Shown here piece by piece: positions 33,574-44,205 of a stretch of 64,000 nt of DNA. A program made the position numbers and the translations under genes. Each line of letters begins with the position of its first letter. Position 1 is the first letter of the stretch. Location of the stretch: contig JAKGDA010000015.1 of assembly GCA_021596325.1 (NCBI GenBank), positions 186,001 through 250,000 of the forward strand, read 5' to 3'. Origin of the DNA: Parafenestella ontariensis (taxonomy: Eukaryota > Ascomycota > Dothideomycetes > Pleosporales > Cucurbitariaceae). The notes beneath the pieces are model-generated. The model did not search any database. It saw nothing but the letters and a program-made list of their open reading frames with translations, and had not been told where the DNA came from.

Positions 33574-36010
33574 CTATTTCTTCTTGGACTGATGCACAAT
33601 TTCGATAATCTTCTCGACAACCGACGGATCCGAGAGCTGTCAGGTGCTGTTAGCCCGGGTCCCCACCAAGAAGCGTCATCATCAACCCCCCCAAGAAATA
33701 GCTGCTGTGACATGTTTGGCTTACCGTTGTAATGTCGCCCAGTTGATCTTCCTCTCCCGCCAAGATCTTACGCATAATGCGGCGCATGATCTTTCCGGAT
33801 CGCGTCTTGGGCAGATCTGGGACCACAAAAATGGCCTTGGGTGCGGCAAATGGGCCAATCGACTTGCGCACTTGCAAAATCAAGTCCTTCTTTACCTGAT
33901 CGTTCGACTCATGGCCATCCTTCAGCGATACGAAAGCGTTGACTGCTTGGCCTGTCAGCTCGTCGTTGATTCCGACGACTGCCGCCTCAGCAACTTGGTC
34001 TGCAAGCATAATTAGCACGTGCTGACTTGGCATGGGTTAGAGGACATACGGTGCTCGATGAGTGCGGCCTCGATTTCAGCAGTGGATAATCTGTGTCCAG
34101 AGACGTTCACGACATCGTCGACACGGCCCCGAATCCAGTAGTAGCCCTCGTGGTCACGTCCGGCACCATCTCCGGTGAACTGCCAGTGTTAGTAGTCATT
34201 CCATTCCCAACATGTCTATACTCACGTAGTAGCCCTTGTACACGTTCAGGTACGTCTCCATGTATCGCTTGTGTGCTCCCCAGACTGTGCGGGCCATGCT
34301 TGGCCATGGCTGCTTGAAGGCTAGGACACCCTCAACATCGTTACCGTGGATCTCCTCGCCAGACACAGGGTCAATGATCGCAGGCTCGATACCAAAGAAG
34401 GGAAGCGAGGCTGATCCAGGTTTCGTGGGCGTGACACCACCAAGGGGTGTGATGACGTGGGAGCCCGTCTCGGTTTGCCAGTAGGTCTATACGCATATTA
34501 GCATCGATTCAATGGGAGAGGGCTGGTGTTTCCTTACGTCAACAACGTGTGCCTCCTCCTTTCCGACAACCTCAAAGTACCACTTCCAGACCTCGGCAGC
34601 GATAGGCTCGCCGACGGATCCTAGAATCCTAAGGTTCTTCATCGCGTGCTTGACGTGCTCATTACCAGCGCGCTTAAGCAGTCGCAGCGCAGTAGGAGCA
34701 ACGTAGAACTGACTGACGTTGTACTTGTCTACAATGTCCCAGTAGCGTGAGAAGTTTGGATATGCGGGCGTGCCCTCGAAAACGACCGTTGCAACACCGA
34801 GTAGCAGAGGTGCGTAAACGACGTAAGTGTGGCCTGTAATCCATCCTACATCACCACCGCAGAAGAAAACGTCGTTGTCATGAATGTCGAAGACGTATTT
34901 GCCGGTTGCTGCTGCACCAATGAGGTAGCCACCGGTTGTGTGCATGACACCCTTGGGCTTGCCTGTTGACCCAGAGGTGTAGAGCAAGAAGAGCGGATCT
35001 TCTGAGTTCATTGGCTCGGGTGCAATGTAGTTGGGGTACTTCTCAACCTCCTCGTGCCACCACCAGTCTCGGCCCTTCGTCCAGGGGATCTCAGTTCCAG
35101 TGCGCTTGTAAACCAGGCAGTGGCTGATACCAGGGCACTGCTTAAGAGCCTCATCAACAATCTTCTTCGTGCTGATGGTCTTGCCACCACGCTTGCCCTC
35201 GTCAGTGGTGATGACGACCTTGCACTCTGCGTCGATGATACGGTCGCGCAGGGAGTCTGACGAGAATCCTGCGAAGACGACTGAGTGGACGGCACCAATA
35301 CGTGAGCAGGCCAAAAATGAGATAAGCGCCTCCGGAATCATGGGCATGTAGAGGGCAACAGTGTCGCCTTTCCTAACACCCATCTCTTTGAGTGTGTAGG
35401 CAAGCTTGGACACCTGGCGGAGGAGCTCTCCGTATGAGATGATGCGGCCATCGCCAGCGTCGTCAGCCTCGTAGATGATGGCGGGCTTATCTGGGTTCTT
35501 GAACGCGTGTCGGTCGACACAGTTGTAGCTGGCATTCAGCCTGCCCTCGAGGAACCATGCATTGTCGCCGTGCTCGAAGCTGCCGGCATGTACAGTCTGG
35601 AAGTCGCGCTCCCACGTGAGCAGTTCGCGTGCGAGTTTGCCCCAGAAGCCCTTTGGATCGGTGATTGACTCTTTGTACAGCTTCTGGTACTCTTCGAGGT
35701 TCTCAAGATGCGGCTTCGAGTGCGGGTGCTTGCTGTGATTTCAGCCATTAGCTGCTGTGATCAAATTTCTCGAAGTTGTCATGTTTGTAGCCGCAATTGG
35801 GACTGGCTCGGCATGGCGGGGTCACCCCGCTCTGTCGCCATTGAGAAAGCTTGGGTGACGCCGCCGCTGTCATTGTCTTGGGACATGATGCAATGGACTG
35901 AACAAATGGTGAACTCACTCGTAGAAGGCCTTGGGGACGTGGTAGGTGTCAACCTCATGAGCCTCGGCTACGACAGGGGCAGTAGGCGGCTTGGTGTCGC
36001 CTTCAGACAT
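33574..36010 (-). CDS. facA: Acetyl-CoA synthetase
   Basis: Ligates acetate to CoA with ATP via acetyl-AMP. It is essential for growth on acetate and ethanol. Six exons (minus: 35919-36010, 34538-35732, 34226-34486, 34050-34179, 33725-33999, 33574-33636) encode 671 aa, full length for the family. Family motifs: the P-loop-like YTSGSTGKPKGV, the GDVGWITGHTY block, the YWQTETG adenylate-binding motif (A5), YYFTGDGAGRD (A7), VNVSGHRLST (A8, hinge) and the C-terminal acetylation-site motif LPKTRSGKIMRR (A10 Lys). Introns are 186, 51, 46, 50 and 88 nt; every join restores a conserved block. The first intron lies after codon 31, as is common in fungal copies. No targeting signal, so cytosolic/nuclear. 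Two CreA-type boxes lie just upstream of the start. Confidence 0.95.
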
Positions 36011-36038
36011 TTTTGGTCGCGCGGAAATATGTAGCCTG

Positions 36039-36049
36039 GCGGGGTGGGG
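36039..36049 (+). promoter_or_regulatory. Two overlapping CreA-like (SYGGRG) boxes near the facA start
   Basis: GCGGGG (36039-36044) and GTGGGG (36044-36049) both fit SYGGRG, the binding site of the carbon repressor CreA/Mig1. They lie 29-39 bp upstream of the facA ATG, close enough to be in the 5' UTR. Repression of acetyl-CoA synthetase by glucose is known in other fungi. Short G-rich words arise by chance, so this is only suggestive. Confidence 0.3.
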
Positions 36050-37667
36050 AGGGGCGCGACTTGGGCGCGCTCGAACTTCGCGAGGAGGGTGTTAGAGCTT
36101 CAGGACCACCGGGGACAGCTTTAAGAGGCGCGGATGGCAGTAAGACGGGTCTCTAGAGTGGATATATGTCTCAATTCCGGGTAAAGGGCTCGGCGGTACG
36201 CTTGATTGCCGCTGGGGCCCAGTTGAAGCTACTGGAAGCGGTACAGTGCTCGGAGAACAGCTGCCTGTCGAAGTGGAGCTAGTATTATGGGCTAGTTAAA
36301 GACGGCAAAGTGGTGGTGATGAAGGGGAGTCGGGTTTATGAGTCGTAGGGTACAATGGGCGAGCGGCTCCCTTATGAGCAGCAGCTGCTTCTCCACGCCA
36401 ACGCCCCGATGGTCGTGCTGCCGGTCCCTTACCCCTCGTGTTGTGCGCTCACGCGGGGACATGGAATATGACGACCCGTCTGCTGTCTGGCTTTGTCTGG
36501 GCCCATGGGCCCACAAGCTCATTCAATGAGCGGGAACCACTTACCAACACGGAGGAGCTTCGACCAGGCCCTGTGATGCCTCCGTTTCTCCGGATCACCA
36601 GTTTACCGCAACCGCGGCCGCCAGAGCAGAGGCATTGGTGCGCTGATCGGAACCGCCAATATCCTGGCGCTGTTGTTATTTGACACTTGTCGTCTGCCTT
36701 CGCTGCTTTTGTGCTGCTGCGACTTGGTGCTTGTCCATAGTGCGGGGTGCTCCCTGCTCCAACGAGGGACCGCCGTGGCCCGGATTCTCTACCGAAGCAA
36801 GCGAGGGAGCTAGAAATTGCTATACGGCACAATTGAACTCTGGAATGGCGCCTTGTATCAGTCAGAGTCATGTCAAAGTGCACCGGCCGCGCATCTCCTT
36901 CGTCGTGCGTGTTCGAAGAGGGTCCTCTGCGAACCGCAGATCGTCAGCCAGAGCACAAAGTGCATTCAAACAAAGCTTGGTATGACAGAATAAAGCTTCA
37001 AATGGGTACGTTTAAGAGGCAGGATCTACATGCTCCCCTAGCTGGACTTGGATCATACGATGCATGATCCCACACTGTGTTCTGGTGTGCCACTAGCCTA
37101 CCCTTTGTAGCTTGACCACGCGATACTGTAAGCGTCCGGCACGCGAACACGTCGGACCTGGGGAAGCAGTAAGGATCGCCCGAGGCACCGGCAATTCCTC
37201 CTCGTAGGGCTACTGGCGCCGTGGACTCTACTCCGGGACCAACAGTGTATTTTCGCGAAGTTGGAGAGCATACAGGAATTTGAAACATATTCACGGCCCG
37301 CATATATTTTGCTGGAGAAGCATGTGAGCTGCGGTTCCCGCTAACAAGCTTTCATCTCCCTAAGTAGTCATGTGCTGCTGGAGTTCGGTTGTACACAATT
37401 CCATCTTGTCTCAATCGATGTTGCGCTTGCCCTATACCTTCTAGCCCTCTTCTAGAAGCTTTCCCTCGAAACTGTGTGCTCAACCCTGCTTCAGCTCCAC
37501 TTCCGCGTGCTCAAAAAGCAATCTACACATCAATAACTATCGCTTGGTTACACATGCATTGACGCGACTATATAACTTATCGTCATAGCGACCACCGCTC
37601 TACACATGGGCCCCTGTTTGGAGCATTGGCTGACGTTTTTGGAGCCCAGGCGCATTCACTCACCATA

Positions 37668-37677
37668 ATTGGCCAAT
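37668..37677. promoter_or_regulatory. Palindromic double CCAAT box
   Basis: ATTGGCCAAT is two back-to-back CCAAT boxes, the target of the HAP/AnCF complex. A further ATTGG lies at 37625-37629, and an AT-rich TATATAA word is near 37571. No gene start is recognised downstream on either strand within several hundred bases. It may mark a missed transcript or a distal facA element. Confidence 0.3.
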
Positions 37678-38014
37678 AGGAGAGCGTTGAGAAGATTATC
37701 TGGTGCGCATTATGGATGCGGGGCTCCGCGAATGACAAGATGGCGCTTTACATGGGGTTGTCATTCCTGTAGGGCTACCGCTTAGACAGGAGGGATATTT
37801 CGTTCGTATTCTTCTCTGCTTCTATCAACACCTAGTGGACAGTGAGACACATGTTCAGGTATGCGTACACTTTTTATAAGAAGACCCGTGATTAGTCGTG
37901 AAACACTACATCCGAGCAACTGGCTTAATGTCCAGGTCATATTGAAATATCATTTCATCGTTCCAAGTCCACAAGAGGATGTCTATTACCTGTACTTGAA
38001 TATCTCTGCCACAT

Positions 38015-39455
38015 CTACATTGCAACGACAGCCCCTTCCACCACTATCCTCCTGTTCTCCTCGCCTCGCTCACCCGTCCGTCTAACCAGCCCAGGGTTCA
38101 CCAGAACTCCCCTTCTACCCGTGCCTTCCCATTCAAACTCATACGACGACGGCTGACCAAAAAGCCAGATACGTAGTTCTAATGCCTCAGAGATTATCCG
38201 CACAAGATCGTCTTCTCTGTCCTGGTCACTTGCCGTAGGATTTGCCCATGGGAAGAACGTCAGAGAGAAGTGTTCGGCAGCTTCGCGGATGTTAGACTGG
38301 ATGATCCAAGATCTACGGGGGTTGGAGGTAGAGGACGTGGATGTGTAGAGGTAGACGGATAGACGGCGGTGCAGAGAGGTTGCTGCCGCCAGGGTTGAGT
38401 CTTTGGATGAGGTTAGCATGATCCTCTTTAGTGAGGAAAATAAGGTTTTGTTACGAACCAGAGACAATAGCATCTTGTCCGTCTTGGACACGAACACCGT
38501 TTAGCTCCTCGGGAAATAGTGTTTCTCCATCTTCGTCGTTCTTCGGCCCTGTGGTACCTAGCACATATGCTACAAGCGCATGTTTCAGTGCGGTGGTTGG
38601 ACTCGAACAGTTCTGCAGTAACTCCGCCATGTTCACATCCTTAGCCCCAAATCTCGCGAGTTCCGGCTCCATACTTGGTGTGATACTGGCGTGTACATCG
38701 CGATAATAGGACTCGATATGGTGGTGGATCTGGCCGAACAATGCCGAAACTCTGCTATGAATAGCATTTTCATGCGCTGCCGGGGGTAGGAAGCTAGCAA
38801 CGTCGGCGGAGTGCGACTGCCGAGTAGGTGCTGGAGCAGCGACTAGGGTAGGAACAGATGCTGGTGTTTGCGAGACTTGAACATATGGGCTATTCCTCCC
38901 TCCCAGACCAACACTCTTCTGCTGCATCATGACGAGTTCGGGTGACGAGTCCGCATAGCTTGTGTATGCCGCTGCAGCAACATTTGCATCTCGGTTCTTA
39001 TTGCGTCTCTTGAATAGGACGAAAGCAACTAGAAAGGCGATTGCGGCTCCAGCGAAAAGCATGGCAATTGCGATGCCTGCCACCGCGCCTGTACTCAGCG
39101 AACTACCGGTGTTGCTGGAAGATGCTGCTACTACAGGCACAGTGGATGTGGGCGTAATACTTGTTACGAGTCTGGTTGCTGCGGAGGTTTCGAATGTTTG
39201 AACCGTACCTATGGTATTCACCACAGTCGGGCTCTGGCCAGATGGAGCTCCAGCGCCGCCCTCGGGATTCTGATCATCGCCGGGCACAGTCGTGGCGATG
39301 GGAGTAGCACCTGGCTCAGTAAATCCGGATTGAAAAACATTCGTAGTCGCAGCATCGACAACACTCGGCGCTGGGGTGCTTACGGAACAAGCTTGTTGAC
39401 CACGCACATTGGGATCACAATCGTCCCCTAACGATGGGTCGGATGCGCTATTCAT
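38015..39455 (-). CDS. Single-pass membrane protein with conserved fungal cytosolic domain
   Basis: Exons 38459-39455 and 38015-38400 (58-nt intron) give 460 aa. ATG 39455 is the first true start. The N-terminal 120 residues are Ser/Thr/Pro/Ala-rich, likely O-glycosylated and outside, with no cleavable signal. One membrane helix (about 123-148) is followed by a basic stop-transfer FKRRNKNR. The cytosolic part contains a helical region (SRVSALFGQIHHHIESYYRD), then conserved-looking blocks KHALVAYVL, AAEHFSLTFFPWANP and IWLFGQPSSYEFEW. This layout recurs in many ascomycete proteins of unknown function. A sensor-like role would be a guess from the topology. Confidence 0.72.
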
Positions 39456-40493
39456 GATCACCACGAAGCTGACAGCGAACGATATGCTGTTCTAGGAGGG
39501 AGGAAAAGAGAAGAAAAAAGAGAAAAGAGCCAACAGAATTCGGGGTCTATCTCGAAATAAACCGAACATGAGCGAGTGGACGCACAGCTGAAAGAAACGC
39601 CGTATACTTCGTACCATAAGGCTGCCCACCTGAGCTCAGCCGCACGCCATCCTCGCATGTCGCATCCTTTCACAGGACGGTGCCAGCTCCGCCTCACCAC
39701 ACAGACAGATCGTCTCGAGTCCTCGCATGCGATTGCTCGCCTTTCCTGCTTACTGTCGCACGGATACCGTGGTTAATATGCGGACGCCTTGCTGATATAG
39801 TGCTGATGGTGGGGTGTGAGAGGAGGTGCGAGGATTCCCGCATCAGATGTACGGAGGTCCGGGTGCTGCACTAGGCGAATTTTGGGGGCTAGTTTGATGC
39901 GGGTGTGCGACTATCAATGCGTAGCCTCGTCGAGCACAGCCTGGGAGGTGATCAATGTAAGACATGTGCTGCGGGTTTTTCTATCCTATAGGATCGGGAT
40001 TGAAGATGAAAGTAAGGCGGGGGAATAAGTATATGCGCGAGACGGCTAGGAGATGACATTTCAAAGGAACACAGGAGATGGAGTCATTGTAGAGTAATTT
40101 ATTCTATAGGTATTGCTATAGGTATCGATTTAAGTTCCTAAATTCTCTGGAATTTCAAGTCATCTGCTCCCAAACGCAGCTCACTTGCACTTCACTAGTG
40201 TTGAATAAGGTCCTCAACGCTCGGGAAGGCCTCTAATGTACGGCAACTAGGCGATGATAGTTCTTAGTGCCGGAAAGCAGGCCATGTATCGGATGCAGAG
40301 TGTTGTCTTCGTCACGATGGGCCTGTTAGTGATTACCGCTATTCGTTCAATACATACACCGATGTCCACAGACGGCACTTGTAAGGTAGACTGTACCTTT
40401 GCATTTGAGTTTTGGTAAAGTTTGATTGACTACCATAGGTACATACTCGTTCCTTCATAAGTAATCCTTCTTGTCGCCGTCGACGACCTTCTT
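39456..40493. other. Intergenic region
   Basis: About 1 kb with the promoter side of the membrane-protein gene and the 3' flank of the composite zinc-finger frame. Just after the TAG at 40494, reading on for 12 codons in frame (KKVVDGDKKDY) resembles the basic continuation usual after Zn2Cys6 clusters of this type. Confidence 0.45.
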
Positions 40494-43130
40494 CTAGGGC
40501 AGTGGGCTTTGTGTGAAGGTACACTCCTGGTGGACTTCGCAATAGATACACGACACCTGGCCCTCGTGTATGACACAGCGACGGTTCCTTCTCCGGCATG
40601 CATCACAAGGTTGACCCGTCTCGCGTGCCTGTCGTAGATGTTGTGCTTTTGTCATCGAGGAGCTGTTAGAGTTGCTAGTAATCTGAATAGCGGATAATCC
40701 AATATCGCCCCTGGGTGCCACCAGCGATGCCGGAAGTGATGGATTTGTGGGATTGGGCAATGAAGGGTTGTCTTCCTGAGCATCTCCAAGAATAGGGTGA
40801 TCGGAAGATAGAGCCCAGCGGACCCTTTGATCATCGAACAACGCAGAGGTTTTGCTAAGAATTTCAGTATCCTCAAGAGCAGGTTGATGCTGCCGCTCGA
40901 TGTGTCTTCGTAGTACCTCATCTGAAGCGAAGGTAACCTGAGTACACGTAGGAAAGTCACAGACGAGACCTGGTTTCATGCGTGTCTTTTGATGCCGCCT
41001 CAAATGCTCAGCCCGCGTGTATGATTTCCCACATTCACAAGCGTGAACTTTTAGGCCTTTCTTGGCTCTGCTATTACGCCCATTGCGGGTGTAGTACGTT
41101 ATGGACTGGTTCGTCGGAGTGGGAGAGGCCACCTCATCACCGCTCGTTGAGGTGGTGCCAGTAACTCCGGTTGGGTTACTTTGAGGCGAGGGAGCCCGAT
41201 GTCTTCGAGGGTGATAGTCGGGTTGTGCTGCTACATCAGGAGACTTCGGTTGTACCGGCAGTTCAGGCAGCAGCATGCTCTGCCCAAATCGTTGTAGACG
41301 CTGTTTTGCAGTAGCTTCCTCCTTGCCAATCGGCCTCGGAAGACAGTCTAAGCATTTGTGGACGTCTGGTATATTCTGAGCAGAGCTGTAGTAGCATAGA
41401 ATATGCTGCCAAGTATCACAAATTTCACAGAGCACAGTATTCCCATCGTCGTCCGCAAAGCCGCATATGCACTTTACGATAGACTCTTCCTCTTCTAGCA
41501 GGGGACCCCAACTGGGGAGTGGATTGTTTAATGACTGTCCCGAGGGTGGTAATCGAGTTGGTCGATGCTCCCTCATTGCAGGTATCAACAAGTCAGGTTC
41601 AGACAAGGAACTGAGAATCGCAGGGGCTGATACGTCGGGGCGGCTAGATTGGCGAGCAGTGGAGATGGAATGATAAACATCATTGTGTATGGCGAGATCA
41701 CTAGCTTGGGTGAAGACGGTGTTGCAATACATGTATCCACAAGCATGCTGGTCACGCAGCTGCAGGTGACGTTTATGCTCCAGGTCTACGATTGCTTTTT
41801 TGACTCGTTCCAAATCCTGACGTATTTGCAGCGCTTCTTTTGTCACGGTTTGTATCCTGAGGTGCTTGTCTGGTGAGTGTGCTATCTCCTCAAAAAACTG
41901 GGCCACAGAGCTAGGGGCAAGCGCCAAGGCCGCTTGTTCGAGCTTTTCAAGCTGTGCCTCGTGTCTGGAGACATCTTCTTCGGTGCCGTTTCTTTTCTGA
42001 TAGCCCAAGAGTCCTTGCCTGAGCTGTGGGACCGATCCGCGTAATTCAGCAAGTTCATGCTCTAGTCGTTGAATCTCGTCATTCAATATGGTATCAACGG
42101 GAGAGGCCTTTTTACGGTCGACTTCCTCGGCTAGTCGTTGTAGTTCAGTATCACCATCCACGGTGAGTCGGGCGTAGTGATTCTTGAGCATACTATGAGT
42201 CTTCAGATGCATAACTTTTGCGATTGCTGCCCAATCTGTGCCATACAACTCGACATTCTTCTTGAAATCCTTCAGCTCTGAAACAGTCCAGTAGGAAGTA
42301 GGAGGCTTTATGACAGGTTCTTGATGCAGTTGTTGATCATCTTGCTGATTTGTGTCGTCGGCTTCCTCTTCCAGGCTGAGGGTAGTGTCTTTGAGGTTGG
42401 AAGCGCTAAGAGGGCACACTTGGTTGATGAAGGCCCAGATGTAGGCACACCCCTCCCGCTCTTGGAAACTGAGAGCCATATCGGTACCATTTAGCTCAGT
42501 CCACGCAATGATAGTGAATTTGGGCACTCTCCAAGTACAGCCCGTCGCAACATCCACTTCAACCAAGCGTTCTCCGGGGTTGTCTTCTGACAAGACGAAA
42601 ATCTTTGGTTCGCCTTTGAATGCACTGCTCACGCAATATCCGGTGCCCATATTCAACCAAATACTCTTGACCCTTCTGAAAACCTTCGCACGATGGCCGA
42701 AAGGTGGTTTTAGAGGGGGCACTTCTACTGTCCTAGAGTCGGTGTTGTCGTTGCTCCCGACCTCGCCCCGTATCGATGCATCTTGGTGGCTCTTTGTCAT
42801 TATCCATTCCTGCCAGCCGACTCTGCGACGAACTCTAGGAATTCCGCCGTCTGACCGATATTCGATATTGCTTGATTGTAGGTTGCCAAATTCGATCAGC
42901 TGCATGAAATCCGCAGAATTTGTGAGGATGCGTTTATGACCAGCGATAGATTCGAGGCGCACGAAACCTTCCATGTCCATTTTCTCGCGGAGGAAAAGAT
43001 CTTTAGACAGGTTTTGTATTGAAAACAAATCTTCCCTACGAATTGTTAGTAAACATGCAGTATTTAACGAGAGATGGAGTCGCACAGTTGCGTGATTATC
43101 CTGGGGGAGACTGTCACAGGTCTTCTTGAC
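40494..43130 (-). CDS. Multidomain protein: La motif, EVH1-like, SANT, C2H2, PHD, C2H2, Zn2Cys6
   Basis: A frame of 878 codons without a stop. In order (numbered from 43085): a La-type helix-turn-helix (FSIQNLSKDLFLREKMDMEG, about 20-95); an EVH1/PH-like domain like the N-terminus of PP4R3/SMEK (DMALSFQEREGCAYIW; about 120-240); a SANT/Myb domain (YWTVSELKDFKKNVELYGTD); an acidic/coiled stretch; a C2H2 finger (CGYMYCNTVF, H-x4-H); a PHD finger (CICGFADDDGNTVLCEICD); a C2H2 pair (CECGKSYTRAEHLRRHQ); and at the very end a Zn2Cys6 cluster (CDACRRRNRRC, then CIYCEVHQECTF). This suggests a chromatin or RNA-linked regulator. There is no ATG before the La motif: the first in-frame Met is at 42980, inside it. 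The frame is continuous with the upstream C2H2 gene except for one TGA at 43131-43133, so this may be one gene. Confidence 0.65.
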   Translation of the reverse strand, partial: VKKTCDSLPQDNHATVRLHLSLNTACLLTIRREDLFSIQNLSKDLFLREKMDMEGFVRLESIAGHKRILTNSADFMQLIEFGNLQSSNIEYRSDGGIPRVRRRVGWQEWIMTKSHQDASIRGEVGSNDNTDSRTVEVPPLKPPFGHRAKVFRRVKSIWLNMGTGYCVSSAFKGEPKIFVLSEDNPGERLVEVDVATGCTWRVPKFTIIAWTELNGTDMALSFQEREGCAYIWAFINQVCPLSASNLKDTTLSLEEEADDTNQQDDQQLHQEPVIKPPTSYWTVSELKDFKKNVELYGTDWAAIAKVMHLKTHSMLKNHYARLTVDGDTELQRLAEEVDRKKASPVDTILNDEIQRLEHELAELRGSVPQLRQGLLGYQKRNGTEEDVSRHEAQLEKLEQAALALAPSSVAQFFEEIAHSPDKHLRIQTVTKEALQIRQDLERVKKAIVDLEHKRHLQLRDQHACGYMYCNTVFTQASDLAIHNDVYHSISTARQSSRPDVSAPAILSSLSEPDLLIPAMREHRPTRLPPSGQSLNNPLPSWGPLLEEEESIVKCICGFADDDGNTVLCEICDTWQHILCYYSSAQNIPDVHKCLDCLPRPIGKEEATAKQRLQRFGQSMLLPELPVQPKSPDVAAQPDYHPRRHRAPSPQSNPTGVTGTTSTSGDEVASPTPTNQSITYYTRNGRNSRAKKGLKVHACECGKSYTRAEHLRRHQKTRMKPGLVCDFPTCTQVTFASDEVLRRHIERQHQPALEDTEILSKTSALFDDQRVRWALSSDHPILGDAQEDNPSLPNPTNPSLPASLVAPRGDIGLSAIQITSNSNSSSMTKAQHLRQARETGQPCDACRRRNRRCVIHEGQVSCIYCEVHQECTFTQSPLP

Positions 43131-44205
43131 TCAGCAATGGCGTTCTCTAGCCCTTCCTCCCAAATTATGATTTTCTCTCAAATGTGCGCCAAGATCTTCC
43201 CCGTTCATGTAAAAGTTCGCGCATAGGCTGCATTTATAGCTGTAGACCTTAGCGTAAGGGTCCATACTAGACGTTGTGAGAGCGGAAGATGCCTCGGCGT
43301 CAGCTTCAGACTCCTCATCCGATTCAACATCCCGAGGAAGTGCTGCAAGCGCTATATCTTCCATATGCCTGGTAAAATGAATGAGAATTGCGCTTTTCCC
43401 GGATTCCGTGAATTCAAGGCACAATGGGCACTCGACCTTGTCCCACGTAGGACCAAGATTGTGGTCGAGCTCAAGATGGTTGCTCCAAAGTTGCCGATCT
43501 GCGAACGGGGTTGCGCTGAAGGCACAACTAGTGTAGAAACATGTATAAGGCTGAAGATCGAGGAAAATATGTTTTCTGTTCGAGTTAGAGAAGAATGATA
43601 ATGTTAATACAGATGTCTCACCTCCAATGACGGTTAGTAGTAGCTTGTATGTGTCGTCCGCATGCATTACATTCGAACTTCTCCCCATTCTTCGCTGCTT
43701 CCGAGAGTGGTGGGATTTGGATCCGTTTACCTCCGTCGATGCTAGTCATGAACGAGATGACAGTCTCTGCATACGACGTTGGAGGCGCAGATGGGAGAGA
43801 GGTACCCAAACCAGAATCTTGAAACTCTGAATCGGCAACATGAGATTTCACTGCCAATCCTTGGGGTTGAGGGTGTATTTGTGCATTCGTGTTGGATTCT
43901 CGTTCTTGCTTTATGCGCTGGTAACGTTGCCAGCTAGTCTTTCCCAGGCATTCCACCAAGTTAACATCCGCTTTCGGGTACTTTGCTTGGATAAGATCCG
44001 CGTGATAGTCGTGTGCCGCGCGCTGTTCTACCTTTACGACACTTGGCTCGTCTTCATGGACTGGGTCGACTGCGGGACAATCAAGTGCCGTACTCAAATC
44101 GACCAAACAGTCTGTGTATGTCTTGATATCTTCCACAATCCTTTTGATTCCAATGTGTTCAAGGTTGTCTCCAGAGGTATCGCTGTCGCTGTCACTGTCG
44201 CTGAC
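43131..44205 (-). CDS. C2H2 zinc-finger protein, 5'-incomplete, ends at in-frame TGA
   Basis: Two exons (about 44205 down to 43622, and 43131-43575; 46-nt intron) encode part of a fungal C2H2 family. An acidic start (SDSDSDSD) is followed by blocks typical of that family: RAAHDYHADLIQAKYPKADV, LVECLGKTSWQRYQRIKQE, CNACGRHIQATTNRHWR/KHIFLDLQPYTCF, WSNHLELDH and a last finger CSLCANFYMNGEDLGAHL. No ATG exists in frame at the 5' end, and the roughly 100-150 residues usually preceding this part are not found. Upstream sequence belongs to the divergent DUF7580-like gene, so the 5' end looks cut off. The frame stops at TGA (43131-43133) and continues in the same frame into the La/EVH1 protein. I would not trust it as a complete gene. 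Confidence 0.55.

Larger units (their letters stand above)
36011..38014. other. 2.0 kb upstream region of facA and 3' flank of a membrane-protein gene
   Basis: A long regulatory-type spacer. It contains the CreA-like boxes next to facA and a palindromic CCAAT element at 37668-37677. No open frame is convincing on either strand. Confidence 0.45.
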
